From NCBI GenBank assembly GCA_024734555.1, contig JANPWX010000338.1, positions 613,907 through 677,906 of the forward strand: 64,000 bases of DNA, written 5' to 3'. Below, one piece after another: positions 13,462 to 25,575 of this stretch. Position numbers and translations under genes: made by a program. The notes under the pieces are model-generated. The model worked only from the letters and a program-made list of their open reading frames with translations. It was not told the origin of the DNA and made no database searches. Numbering within the stretch: position 1 is the first letter of the stretch; each line of letters opens with the position of its first letter. The stretch is from Trochalopteron elliotii. Lineage: Eukaryota > Chordata > Aves > Passeriformes > Leiothrichidae.

Positions 13462-15818
13462 AGTGTGAAGAATTTTTGAATATTTACAGTCACATGGTGT
13501 TTTCTTTTTCTTAAGTGATGTGTGTGGTTGGATATTTTCTTTATTCAGATCTTTCTTCATTGTTTTGTTTTTAAACTTATGAAAGACACAAATGATAGTT
13601 CTAAGCCCAGGAGGTGCTTCATTCTAGTCTGAAGATTGTATAATTTGTTTTGTATTTCTCAGGACATTTTTTACATGTGTTGATTAAACTTGAATTATCC
13701 TAATCTTTTTCAGGCTCTTTAAAGTTGTGTGTTGTTGCAAATGTAAACAGACATTTACAATCTGATCCTAGCCAGGCTGTTTCTGACTGTAGAGAACTTT
13801 AAGCGTGTTGTTGTTTTGTAGTCTCTAGAACTGCCCACTCTACTCATTTTCTGTTTAATTTCTTAATAAATTCCATAGGAAGGGGTCCATAACTGCCATC
13901 TGTTATGTTGGTACAGCATTTAATCATAATTGATTGAGCTACCAGTGGTATGACAACATAAATATTAAATCATGCCAACCTGCAATTTCATAAAACATCT
14001 GATTCTAAATTGATAGAAAAATATTACCAAAACTATACATCTCTGGTCAGATTGAAAGTCTGATGTATTGTTTCAGACACACACAAAAAAAGGTGGAATT
14101 TTAGGTGCAGCCTGGATGAAAGTTGTTTTGTTATAGGGTTTTAGAGATTCATTGAACCAATGTTATCTATGGCTTTCCTTTTAATCTGCCCAGCCTTTTT
14201 ATATAAGACATTGAGAAGTTACAGTTCTAAATTGAAAATGTGTATCTGCTTTTATTGCAGCTATATTTTACTGCAGCTGTATTTTGTTTCTAGCACAGTG
14301 TATTTCTGTCTAGAGCTCCATAGCTGCATCTGTTTGTAGGACAAAACAGAAGACTCTGTACATCATCACTTTTCCTCAGTGCCATTTAGTTGCAGCAAGG
14401 TTTAGACCTTGATGGTCAGAGGGCTGTGTGGAATCACTTAGACACCTTTCAGAGCTGATATCAAGGAGTATTGTGAAGAGTACCATACTCTTTTAGGAAG
14501 CATGTTCTGTTCAATGTTTAATACACATGATAAAAGAACAGCTGGAAGGATCTGTATGGGTCTGAACCTAGGATTATATTGCAGCAGAATGCTAGTTTTG
14601 AGACATCTCACCTGTTGGATAACTTCTAATCATAGCAGACAGCCTATGTGTCAGAATGGTTAATTGAATGTGACTTGGAAAGTACAAAGAGTTGCTGGGT
14701 GCCGGAAGAAAGATGCCTGTTAGTTTTGTAATTCATAATATTTGCTTGTTCAGTGTGTTGTATAAAACACCTATTGACTCTGGATTCTGCTCCATGCCCA
14801 GAGAAGCAGTGGCCATGAGATAAAGTGGATGTAATCAGTGTCTGTTGTGTGTCAGTCACTGCTCAGATTCACTTGAATCAGTGCTATTTTTTTAGCAGAT
14901 TACATGGCTCATTTAACTAATATTCATAATCAGAATTGCTACCCTTCACACTGAGGTTCAAGGAAGTCCTTGTAGTACTTTATCTTAAGTTATTTTCATA
15001 ATAGGCTGAGTGGAATCTTCTACTTTCTTATATCCACTTTGTAAATCAAACATTCTGGAAATCATTGGTGCACGATCTCATATCTCCACAAATCTCAGTT
15101 CTACATGTGGATGAGTGCTTAGGTTTCTAGTGCAGAAGTTACAAGCTTCACAAAACTAGCAGTGGATTGTTTGCAAAGCATTAATAAAAGCATGCAGAAA
15201 GGAGAATGATAGCATAGCTAAAAGGCTTATTTGGGAATGAAGAGAAGTTAATTCTGTTCACATTCGATTGATGGAGAAAAATAGAATAAGTATGTACTAT
15301 TGTTGATTAAATTGCAAATTATCTTGATTTTAGCATATGTTTTTATAGAAAATAAAATTAAAGGTCTAATTTTATACTCCAAATCACTGTAACTCAGTAA
15401 GTTGCTAACAAACTTGCTTGATTACAATTGCAAACTTCCTGAAGAGAAGTAAAGGGTTTTTCTCTCATCCTGAAACCTTCAGGGTAGAAGAAGAAACTCT
15501 TCAGTGGGTATATGGTGAAAATCTGATATGAGGTCTGAAGTTCATATATGGGATGAATTTGACACTCTGTTAATATTCTTTTTTGCTGTGCTTTTGGTCT
15601 TTGTGTATTTGATTTTAGGAGAAATTAATGGCATTTTTGAATAGGGTTCAGATATAAAGTAAGGCAACAAATTTGCAAATATGAAGTCAGTGTTGTTTAG
15701 ATGTATCTGGATAAATTTTGTCTTGTTTATACTGCAGAAGATAAATTTAGGTGAGAATTTCAGGCAATGAAACAGCAAATGAAAATCCAGATTCTCTTAA
15801 TAAAAACAGTAAAACATT
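13462..15818. other. Intron-like DNA, no gene seen
   Basis: AT-rich, with short chance open frames only and no repeat recognised. Confidence 0.5.
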
Positions 15819-16022
15819 GTAGGTGTCCTGGTTTAGGACAAATTAGGGGAAGGTCTCCAGAAGGAGCCCCCCAGAAAACAAACCTCCACCACCCCTTTCC
15901 CCCCCCAGCTCTGGGTTTGAGAAGGAATTCCTCGGAGGAGAAGTGGAAAAAACCTATTTATTGACAAATAAACAAAAACACTCCCCAGCACAAGGGAAAA
16001 GAAAAATACTCAAGCAGTTGCT

Positions 16023-16121
16023 NNNNNNNNNNNNNNNNNNNNNNNNNNNNNNNNNNNNNNNNNNNNNNNNNNNNNNNNNNNNNNNNNNNNNNNNNNNNNN
16101 NNNNNNNNNNNNNNNNNNNNN
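16023..16121. other. Assembly gap (N run)
   Basis: Ninety-nine N positions inside the LTR, immediately before a purine-rich minisatellite. The gap size is probably nominal rather than measured. Confidence 0.99.
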
Positions 16122-16134
16122 AAAAAAGCAAAAA

Positions 16135-16232
16135 ACAAAGCCAGCAGCAAAGTAAAGCCAGCAGCAAAGTAAAGCCAGCAGCAAAGCAAAGCCAAGGTAG
16201 CAGCAAAAGCAAAGCCAGCAGCAAAAGCCTCA
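16135..16232 (+). repeat. Minisatellite, unit about 17 bp
   Basis: Repeated units of the form AAAGCCAGCAGCAAAGT follow the gap, about five to six imperfect copies. It lies inside the LTR. Tandem structure here probably caused the assembly break. Confidence 0.85.
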
Positions 16233-16367
16233 AGAACAAGTAGCCCCACTGCAGCAAAACCCCCCGCCGGTGGCGGGGGGGGGGCAGCTGTTAGACATAA
16301 CAGTGTAGTACATAGAGAAAAAGCTGCACGATTGGGATAGGAGGCACCGTCAACGCAGGACAGTAGG

Positions 16368-18785
16368 TATCTAACTTGCCCATTTGAAGAGATTGCTAAG
16401 ATTTAGATAGTTTCTGTAATTTGGCTATCATGGGCGCTGCAGAGACCATTCAGTAGGAGGTTAAGGTACTAGTCAAGTCAGCCTGCTCCTATTTTCATAG
16501 TTGTCTTTCCTTCATGCGCTCTTCCACACATTGTTAGTCTTTTTTGAAACCACCTTGCTTCGTTATCACTTATTCTGCAACTCTAAACAGTGTAAACAAG
16601 TGAAAAAAGTGAAGGAGGATGATCAGAATCTAAAGGATTATGACAACATTGTATTGTATTAATTTTGCTTCCTGTTTGAGGATTGTCTCGTATGGTGTTT
16701 GACTATTTTTTAACAAATTTAAAAAAATTAAAACTAATTGATAGAGGTCACCTTCCTATTTGGTTATATCTTCATTTAATGATACATGAGACAGGCCTGT
16801 CACAGTTCTCAGAAGTTATATAATTTGTTTGTTAATTATTGTAGCAACTTTTGGCATTACATACCAAATAATCATGGAGTGTTAAAAGTTGTAGAAAAAT
16901 TTATATTTTAAGACTGATGCTTAAATAAATTAGAAGAAGCAACTAGTTTGATGCAGTTCAACAGTTGGCAGTTCTTTTTCATTGGAATCTCTATTATTGG
17001 TTTGAAAAAAGCTAAGAAAAAAATTATGCTTAGTGTAAAGCTGATTGTCCTGGGCTTTACATTCCTTAGCTCTGGCAGCACCAGTTGTATGTAGGAGCTT
17101 CTTGCTGGTGTCAATAAAGTTTAGCTGAATTTGGAAAAAGTAAATGCCAGTGAAAGGGTTTTATCCTTCCATTTGTGAGGACCTCAGCTTAAAAGGAAAA
17201 GAATATATTCACTCCATCTGGCTGATTTTTTGCCTTGCTTTCTTTTTTTCTCCTGATAATCACTCATGTTGTATTAAAATAAACTTCTATTTCCAGAACT
17301 GAGGTGTTCAGCTCTCTTCTTTTCTTTATTAAACTTTCAAGCAACAGGAACTGAATTTATTGATTGTTGTAATTTCTTAGTACACTTCCTTCATCAAATA
17401 TTATTTGAAGAGTTCCAGAGGAAGGAATTTAGAATGATTCACCCCAATTAATTCAGGGAAGTATCAACACTGCAAAAACCTCTGGTCCTTTGGGGATTCT
17501 TTGGAGTGAACTGCCTGAGACTGCCTTAACTCAAGGGAAAAAGGAGGCTTCCTGGTTATCCTGTTAATTTAGCATTCTTTCTACTTACATTTTCCAAGCA
17601 CTGCAGAGCTAGTCCTTTTCTAGGCATTTAGTTCAAAGAAAAATGATCTGTGGCTTGAGTGTCTTGATTTGGCTTTCTTATCAAAGGCCGCCCGTTCTGA
17701 ATTCAAGAAGTGCTCCTTTTCAGACCCTGAAGGCTTGCACTGAGCAAGAGCCAACAGAAACTTAATTTTTCTTACCTGTATTTCTTCTGATCTCCAGCTT
17801 CTTTTGGTGAATAGTAACATTTTGAAATAAAATTTTTATGAACTGTGTCACAGTGAAAGCAATTGGAATAGGCATGCTATGGGCTCTGTCCAAGCAGAAC
17901 AGAATTCTTAGAATATTTTAAACAGTATTACTTACAACACAAGTCTTCTTCTTCTGAAGTAGTATGACAATACAAAAATTATTAACAGGATTTATCAAGG
18001 ACAATAATGTTTTCTGGTCTTTGTGCTTGGACTTAATGAAGTGTCATGTATCCTAGCTGCATTGTTGTGTGGAGGCAGCAGGAGAGTATTGAATTGGAAA
18101 AAAACCAACTTGAACTGTTTGCATGGAACTTCAATTAAAAATATAACCTCTAAAGACTGTGTGTGACATTTTGTGAAAGACTACCCGATAATTACACAAG
18201 ACACTTATATTAACACAATTACATGATCATATAATCTACAGCTTTTTTCACAAGTTAAGGCTAAGATTCACCATTATTTCTTACCAAATTCCATCTTTGA
18301 ACATGAACTATCAAGTTATTAGACCCCCCTGGCGCTGTGATCCTTTGAAACTAAATTTCTTGGAAAGTCCACCCTTCCTGACTGTCATAATTTCAAGGAA
18401 AGAAAAATAATTACCAAAAATTTAGATTAGTAGAGATTTTTATGAGATCACTGCTTATTAGATATGTACCATTGTCATACAGTTTATTGAAATATATTAA
18501 TAGAAACCTGAAACTGGTTATATAGTTTAGATTGAAACCATTAGAAGTGTGCTTCTAGCATTTTTAAAGCAGATAGGCCTGATTCAAGTCTAAGTTGCTG
18601 ATGAATGTGGAGATAAAAAGATAATATGGTCCAGTTCTGTGAAATGTAAAAGATTAAAAAAAGTCCCAAACCTCCCTTCCACCCTCCACCAAATTTTCAG
18701 CTGTTGTGACTGAGCACTGATTGTCATGCAGAGAAGGTTGCTATTGAGATATGAATATTTTTGTCTTTTCTTTTTATTATTATAG
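16368..18785. other. NEK10 intron upstream of exon A, no other feature seen
   Basis: Ordinary AT-rich sequence. I searched for the preceding kinase exon (HRDLTPNNIML in human) and did not find it here or further upstream. Confidence 0.5.
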
Positions 18786-18861
18786 CTGACTTTGGGCTTG
18801 CAAAGCAAAAGCAAGAAAACTGCAAAGTTGCATCAGTAGTGGGTACCTTCCTATACTCATG
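18786..18861 (+). CDS. NEK10: NEK10 exon A: kinase DFG and activation loop (intact exon)
   Basis: A 76-bp exon with acceptor TTATTATTATAG and donor TG|GTAAGT. One base carried from the previous exon plus CT completes a codon. The exon then reads DFGLAKQKQENCKVASVVGT followed by FLYS, and leaves TG to be completed by the next exon (cysteine of the CPE motif). Human NEK10 has DFGLAKQKQENSKLTSVVGT at the same place, so 16 or more of the first 20 residues agree. The DFG aspartate (18788-18790), which binds magnesium, and the VGT element of the activation loop are present. No lesion is visible. The exon belongs to the protein kinase C-lobe. The preceding exon (HRD catalytic loop) was not found in the 18.8 kb upstream, so that intron may be long. 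The exon is intact by itself, but the transcript is broken downstream. Confidence 0.93.
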
Positions 18862-21800
18862 GTAAGTATTCCTGCATAACTTTTAGTGCAGTGACTTCCA
18901 TCTTCATGGTTACTCTTGGGGCAGATAGGGAAGTTTCAGTGGAGTAAGGAACAAGGTGCAAGTCACAAGCTGCTCTGCAATAGTTGATTGTGTGCCTATT
19001 TTGATGTTGCTTGTTCTTAACACATGGTGGTTAATGTGGTTTAAGTTGCTGCAAAAATGAACTGCAGCAGTGTAGTAACTTATTCATCTATATATAGAAT
19101 ATCCTTATAGATAAAGAAATGTGTGTTTAAATTATAAAAAGGTGTATCTAAACAGTATCAATTACCACCACCACATGTGATGGCCTTACACCTGTGAGAA
19201 TATTTGGCCTGCAGGCTGTGATAAGTAATTAAAGGTTCCAAGCTGTCAGGGGAGCTACTGGTTGCTCCTCTGAATTAAGAGTGAGTCAAGAACTCAGGCA
19301 TTTGGCAGTTGAACATAATTAATTTTGCCATTTTTGAAATTGTTGATTGTGAATTCCTAGTGCCAGAATGATAATGATTTACACTCTCTAGAAATTCTAA
19401 AAATGGCTTCAAGAGTGAGACCTTGTAATATGTTAAATACTCGAGTCACATACCTTGGAAGACTAATGCTTATAGTTCTTAGTGAGAAAAGGTATGGGGA
19501 TTTTAAGGCTGCCTTAATTGGTTCTCCAAATATTCCTGAAGCATAGCACAATCTCTGAGTGACATTGCATCTGTGAGTGATAGTTTGGATATATAAAGTG
19601 TAGTAAGAGTTTGGTGTAACTAGTTATGTGCCACCTTTTTCAGCTTCTCTGAAACAATCAATTTGTTTTGTTCACTTACAACTGGGAAGAGAAGCTGTTG
19701 ATGAGTTATTCTGCTCTTTTAAACACCAGTTTAAAAATAGAGGTGTCAGAGATGTCAAAACCATGCTACTGTGGCCCTCAGGCTCACTGAATTGTAATTT
19801 TTCTTATCCCATATACATTTATTTCTTCTTTTTTCTCCATTAGATGCCTGTTTTGTTTTCACTAATATCTTTTGGGGTTTTAATATTTTGTAGGAAATTT
19901 TTGTTTGAGAGTAGTGTTTTGTAGATTTAAATACTTTTAAAAATATAATTTTTGGTTATACTATATTTACTAGTATTCTCATACCCTGTCTTTGTACATG
20001 GAAGTTCATATCAGAGCTAGAACTTTGGCAGATCTTTTTCTACCTCTTTATCCAGTTATTCAGATGCAGGATTGAGGATAAAATGTCCCTTATGTATTGC
20101 AGTCTCTCAAGTAAGTGGTCTTTTGGGGCATTACTTGTCAATTCTACTCTGCAGGCAGAATCATGGAAGCTGTGATACTTGTCTGTCTGCAGTCAGAAAA
20201 GAGAACAAGGAGACAGTACAGATGTCATATATTTAAAATATATGCTTGACTAGTATTTAAAATGACAGGCTAAGATATTAGTCTTTTCAATGTCATAATA
20301 ATTTAAGAATGTTAAAAAGGCTTTGCAAACAGCGCCATGCACTGGAGGCCACTTTCAAGATGTTTGGTTAGTGCTGTGTGTGACAGGGGGCTTTTTGAAA
20401 CAGAAGCCTCTTCACAAGGAATATGGTAAAATGACAGTATTTTAGCACAAGTCTTGAAGGAGAAATCAGAGCCTATAGACTTAAGCAGTGCCTAAGTGCT
20501 TAGATTTTTTAGTGGGGTTTTTTTGTATGATTTAAGTAGATGTTAAAGGCTATTAAGAAATGAAAAAATTAGGACTGCCAACCTACCAGTGCACAAAAAA
20601 ACCCCAAACCAAAAAGAGAATGAGATGTGAGAGAGCGTTTTCATCTTAGAAGGGCAGAAATTGCTTTCTTCTGAATTGACAGGTAATAGTTTTGAGTAGT
20701 TTGAGATGCAACCCACCCTTCTTGGAGCAGACAATATAGTACAGAAACAAAACAATAAATGTCAAAAGTAGCATTTGATGCTTATTGTTTAAATTTGACT
20801 AAGCAGTGTTATGCAGAATGGTTCAGATAAAAACACATCACTGTATGTACCAAACATTTTTGTATTTGAGCTTGACTGAATCAATTTGCTAATGCAATTT
20901 TTCAAACCTTGTGTCATCATGAAATAACTGCAGACACTGCTTTATGTTTAGAGAGGGGCTTATGTAATTATGCTTTATAATTGTAATGGTTTTTAATTTT
21001 ACTTCATACTAGGTTGGATTCTACTATCCCGCTAATTAAATTCCTTTTAATTGGTTATCTCTCTGAACTAAAAAAAATCCAGCAATGTTTATGTTTAGAG
21101 TATCAAATGTATGTGTTTACACTTAATACATTAAAAGTTGAGGAGAAGACTGCTTTAAGGAATTGGTAATGAATCCTGAAGCCTCTTCCCAGCTCATAAG
21201 TCACTTGAAACAATCTGCTCCAAGATAGTGGTGACATTCTTTATTACTGTGCTGTCTCAAAGGACTTCACAGAAGAGACAGCAATTGTCCATGGTTTTAG
21301 AGAATGATGTTTCCTGTCATTTACACCTTCCATTTCTTTGTTTCAAAAAAAGGATTATGATTTAGAAAGAGAGGACATATTGCCCGCAGATCAAGAGATG
21401 TATATAATTGTGTATGTATAGAGACAATTTAGATGAACTCTGGGAAATTAAGTAAATTTTGTGATTGGATGGAATAGGAGAATCTCATCATAATTCCTTG
21501 AGAACTTGACTGATCTGTAAAAGCTGTTGAGAAGTTATGAGTAGATCTCTCAGGTGTCATTTAGAAGCAGACAAAAAAGTTCTACATTATCTGGTGAGCT
21601 AACTTGATCTTTCTGAAACAAAATTGCTTTCAAATGTTAGAAAACTGATGCACAGAATAATGTTCTTTGTTTAGCTTTTTGTGCTAATGTTGTGGGGTTT
21701 TCTTGCTGTGGTGCTCTGAGGAAACTCCCATTTCAGTGGTAATTGGAAGTACTATTTTACTTGTGTCCCTCATCTCTGCTGTGGAGGAGAAAATATTCCT

Positions 21801-24800
21801 TGATCTTCGTTTCTGTTTATGGACTACACATTCTGTCTGTATACTGTGTTATGCTAACCAGATTTCTTTTTTAGTACTGGTCACTGCTTCTGTTTGTAAC
21901 CATATCTTGTGGGAGAATTGCATAAATCAATATTCTGGTATGATTTCTCATGTAGGGACCTGCAGTAGCTGCATTGCTTATTATGGTGACATAATATTTT
22001 CAGTTATTTCAAGGATGTTTGTGTTGGGAAAGGTAATTTAAGATGAGGGAGTGTGATGTATTTTCATATATACTTTATTTTTAGTCTTTTTGATGCTTTA
22101 TGGTCAAACTGATTGCCAGATTTCCCACCAGTACTTTCTTCCTCCAAAACCAGAATCTGAAACATTTCACCAGTTTTAAGCAAGTGTGAGAGTTTAGGTT
22201 CTTTCAATGTTCATGAAAATTTGGTGATGGATAGCAAGTAGCAAAACAATTGAATCTTGAGGAGAAAAAATTTTAAACTCATCTGAAATGTTACCTTCCA
22301 AATAAGCTGCCATATATGCTGTTGTGCGATAGTAGTTTAGTGTGTTTAAATAATGAAGAATAAGAAACTGAAGGTACTGTGTAATGGTGAGGTAAAACAG
22401 AAAAATAGTGGAAAACTGGTCTTGTGCTAGTTTTGCTATTCATGGAACAGATGGCTCCTGGAGGGGGTTTGCTGATTTGAGTAGAAAGGCAACAAAAGTT
22501 AAGTAATCCTTTCAGTATATTAATACTGATTTTTTAACAGAGGATCTTCTGAAAACTGTTTAATACAAGTGTTCACTCAGAAAATGAAGGACAGCAATGA
22601 AATACAATTGTGAAAATTTGTTGTAGTGTAGACATAAGTTTATAACAATGTGTATCAGCAAAAAGTCCAGTGCAATTGGTGATGGAATCCACAGGGATGA
22701 TATAGATTGGACAGGCAGGCAGTACTGTCCTCATGTGTAACCCAGAGGACAACTCTGTGTGGAACATTATGTTTCATTTTGGGCACCCTGTGACTAAAAA
22801 GATACCTAGATAAACCTCAAGGAAGAATATTAAAAGTACTTGACAGAGACTGCCTTACAAAAAGATATTCAAATTATTTAATTTTATATAGTTTTTATTA
22901 AGTAAGAAGTTTGCTGTCACTTCACATTTAAAATGTACTTTTTACCATGTCCAGTGTGAGATAGCATTATACTTGGGAGTAATACTGGAAATTCTGTGAA
23001 ACAAAGTAAGAAAGTATGAAGATATCTGTATTTATCTCCAAAAAAATGTTCCTGTGGCAATTATACAATTCTCACCAAAATAGATAACTTAATACTAGAC
23101 AGGAGAGAAGGGAAAAAAAAAAATCTTGGACTAAAAGAAAGGTGGCCACTTTATAAGTAACATGGACTAGTCTGTGTTACATATTTTTCCTATCCTGAGT
23201 AGAGTTGTACTCACAAAGACTTCTAAGTAGCTTAAAGTCATAGCACAGGTTGTGTACATGAAAGGGAGTGCAAAAACAGTTTTCTGTATTTCTTTTCTAT
23301 CAAGTAAGTGGTGCTGATCCAGCCTCAAAAGAGTTACTTTAATGCTGAGGGGTGGGGTGTAGCATGTAATGATTTTATAGACTCCATGGTAACTTTAGAC
23401 TGCTATCTTGAGGAGAAAAATAAAAGTACTGTTCTACTACCATAATACATTGTAAATCAACAATGTACTTCTTGGAAATGATTATTTCTGTAGAACTTAT
23501 ATAAATTGTACAGCAATTATTTTAATCTATAATAATTATTATGTTATTGTCTCTTTAGAAGAGATAATAATGCTAATGAATGAATACTTTTATTAGAATG
23601 AGATTAGTCATTACATCAAACTAATTTATCATGTTGTAAATGTTTTTTAGTACAATGTTACTGGCATTTGTTTGCTGGAATTCTTCTTTCATTTTTATTT
23701 TAAGTAATGTTAAATGAGCTACATTAAGATAAACTATGTTCTTAATGACGTCTGAACTGCAGGACTCAGAATAGTTTTGATGAGTTTATTTCTGCCTTTT
23801 CCATTCTATTCTATATTCAAGACGTTAGCTGTATTAGTATCTTGGCAAATCCTTACTATTTCTTGTTTTGCTTTACTTAGCTACTCAGTATATAGTGTGC
23901 TGTTTGAATTTCTTGTGCCATTATGTGACATCTTGCTGTCTTGGATGTTTCCTATAGTGCCTGTTTGCTGTTTTACCATTTCTTTCATGGTCAGTTAAAG
24001 CTGTTTGCTCTTTTTAGTTAAGTTTTGTGATTTAGTTTCTAGTGTGGCCTTTGTTCAGTTGCTTGCTTTTTCATAGAAGCCAGATTTCAAACTCTGTCAA
24101 GGACTGTTCAGACTTAGTCTTTCCTTGGTTTGTTCTATCTATTCCAGCAGGAGGAGTTTGAATTTAAATATCCCTTGATTTCAGACAGACCCATATGTCT
24201 GCATTTGATATCTATTCTGCTGAAGAAAGCTGTTTTCCTGGATTAATGCCCAGTGTCTGTCTAGGTTCTCCACAACTTGATCTACAAAAGCAGGGGTAAA
24301 TGATTTTATGACTAGAGAGGTAGTGCAGTGTTCCATAACTATGTGATCCCACTTGCAGATAAGTAGTCTGTGTATTTTTATGGAGAGTAAGGTGCCAATT
24401 TATTAAATTGGGAGAAGAAGGATATGTAAATATAATTTATTATTTACAAATTAGTATGTATGTTGATTCTCTTTCTACTTCCTGTCTCAAAAAGAATTGA
24501 TAAAAGCTTTAGCTTATTCCTGAAAGGATTTTTAGAGAGAATTTGGAGAAAAAAACTGTGGAATTAAATGTTTTTCTCATCGCAGGATCATATGACAGTT
24601 TCATTTAGGTGTTTTGTCCTATTTTCCTTCTGGTCTGTTTCTCAAGGGTGCTCAGTGCTGTGGTTTGGTAGTGAGCTGAACAGAATGAGGTGGTGTCTCA
24701 AATCTCTTCCTTCTCTTTAGTCTTTGCTCAGTTTCCCACGTAATCTTACCTTTTCAGCTGATATTTGTGAGCTAGGAAGCAGTACATTTTAATAAAAAAT

Positions 24801-25087
24801 ACAATAAAATATGTATAGATTATTTTGTTATGAACCTGTGTGATTATTTCATCTATTGACTTTCATGATGGCTGTTGGGAGCATCTGGATCAACAAATTT
24901 TATTTAGATTTGAGAATTTTAAATTCTACATAAAAGAAAAGAATGAATTCACCATCTTAATCAGGTAAAACTTTCATCTGTCTGTTTTCTTTCAGGTTGT
25001 TTTTTCTTTTTGTTTTTCCGTTTAATCCATAACTGTTGCAGTGCATGATTTAAGCCTTTCAAAGTTTTATATGTAATTTATTTATTT
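18862..25087. other. NEK10 intron A-B, first part
   Basis: No recognisable exon or repeat. Open frames up to 112 codons (21703-22041 plus) show no known motif and are taken as chance. Confidence 0.5.
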
Positions 25088-25575
25088 TGTATTTGGTATG
25101 TCCGTTCCCAAATCCTCTTACCCATCCCCTGATCCCCTTGGTATCTCCCAGAGGGGATCCCCTTGGTATCTCCCAGAGGGGAGCCCCTTGTCAGTCACCC
25201 TGGAAACTTGAAGAGAAATCATCTCCCATTTGACCAGGTGCTCAAGCACCTGCCCTCTTCAGTTGTCCTGCTAAGTGTCCCACTCTAGAACCTCCCTCCC
25301 TCCCCATCCATTGCCCCGAATTCTCCTGTGGCCTCAGGCTGTGTCCTGGGGTACATAAGGGAGAAGGACAGGCCAAGCCTTGCCTTTTTCACGTGGAGCT
25401 GCAACAATAAACACCTTTCAAACCCACGGCAGAAGCCCACTCTTCATTCCAAAGCCTCACCCACGCTTCCAGCCAGCAGATCTGAGGAACCCACACAAAA
25501 TATTGCAGTTGGTCTGGGGTAAGCAGCCTGCTGGTAGCAGCTCCCCAGGAGGAATCCACTGCACATAACGAATGT
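25088..25575 (+). mobile_element. Solo LTR-like element, ERVK/retrovirus-type signals
   Basis: This is an abruptly GC-rich block in AT-rich intron. It begins near TGTATTTGGTATGTCCGTTC and ends near CCACTGCACATAACG. It has a TATA-like GTACATAAGG (25352-25361) followed about 50 bp later by a polyadenylation signal AATAAA (25406-25411), the order expected of U3-R-U5. A 25-bp unit with GATCCCCTTGGTATCTCCCA is directly duplicated at 25131-25180, as often seen in LTR enhancers. No clear target-site duplication was found, so the ends are approximate and the identity as an LTR is inferred. Confidence 0.6.

Larger units (their letters stand above)
15824..16362 (+). mobile_element. Solo LTR with target-site duplication, containing assembly gap
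   Basis: The element starts TGTCCTGGTTTAGGACAAAT and ends GCAGGACA. Its ends TGTCCT/AGGACA are perfect inverted repeats, and it is flanked by the 5-bp duplication GTAGG (15819-15823 and 16363-16367). The start is typical of a young passerine ERV LTR. GC-rich runs (eight or more C or G) and a minisatellite lie inside. The 99-base gap (16023-16121) falls within it, so the true length is unknown. Confidence 0.85.

Noticed and set aside
15361..15420. ATCACTGTAACTCAG as the end of the exon preceding exon A (human VTVT).
   Set aside because: The upstream bases do not give NNIML in any frame, and the junction phase does not fit exon A.
15954..16257. Open frames on both strands across 15943-16257.
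   Set aside because: They run through the N gap and the minisatellite of an LTR, so they are artefacts.
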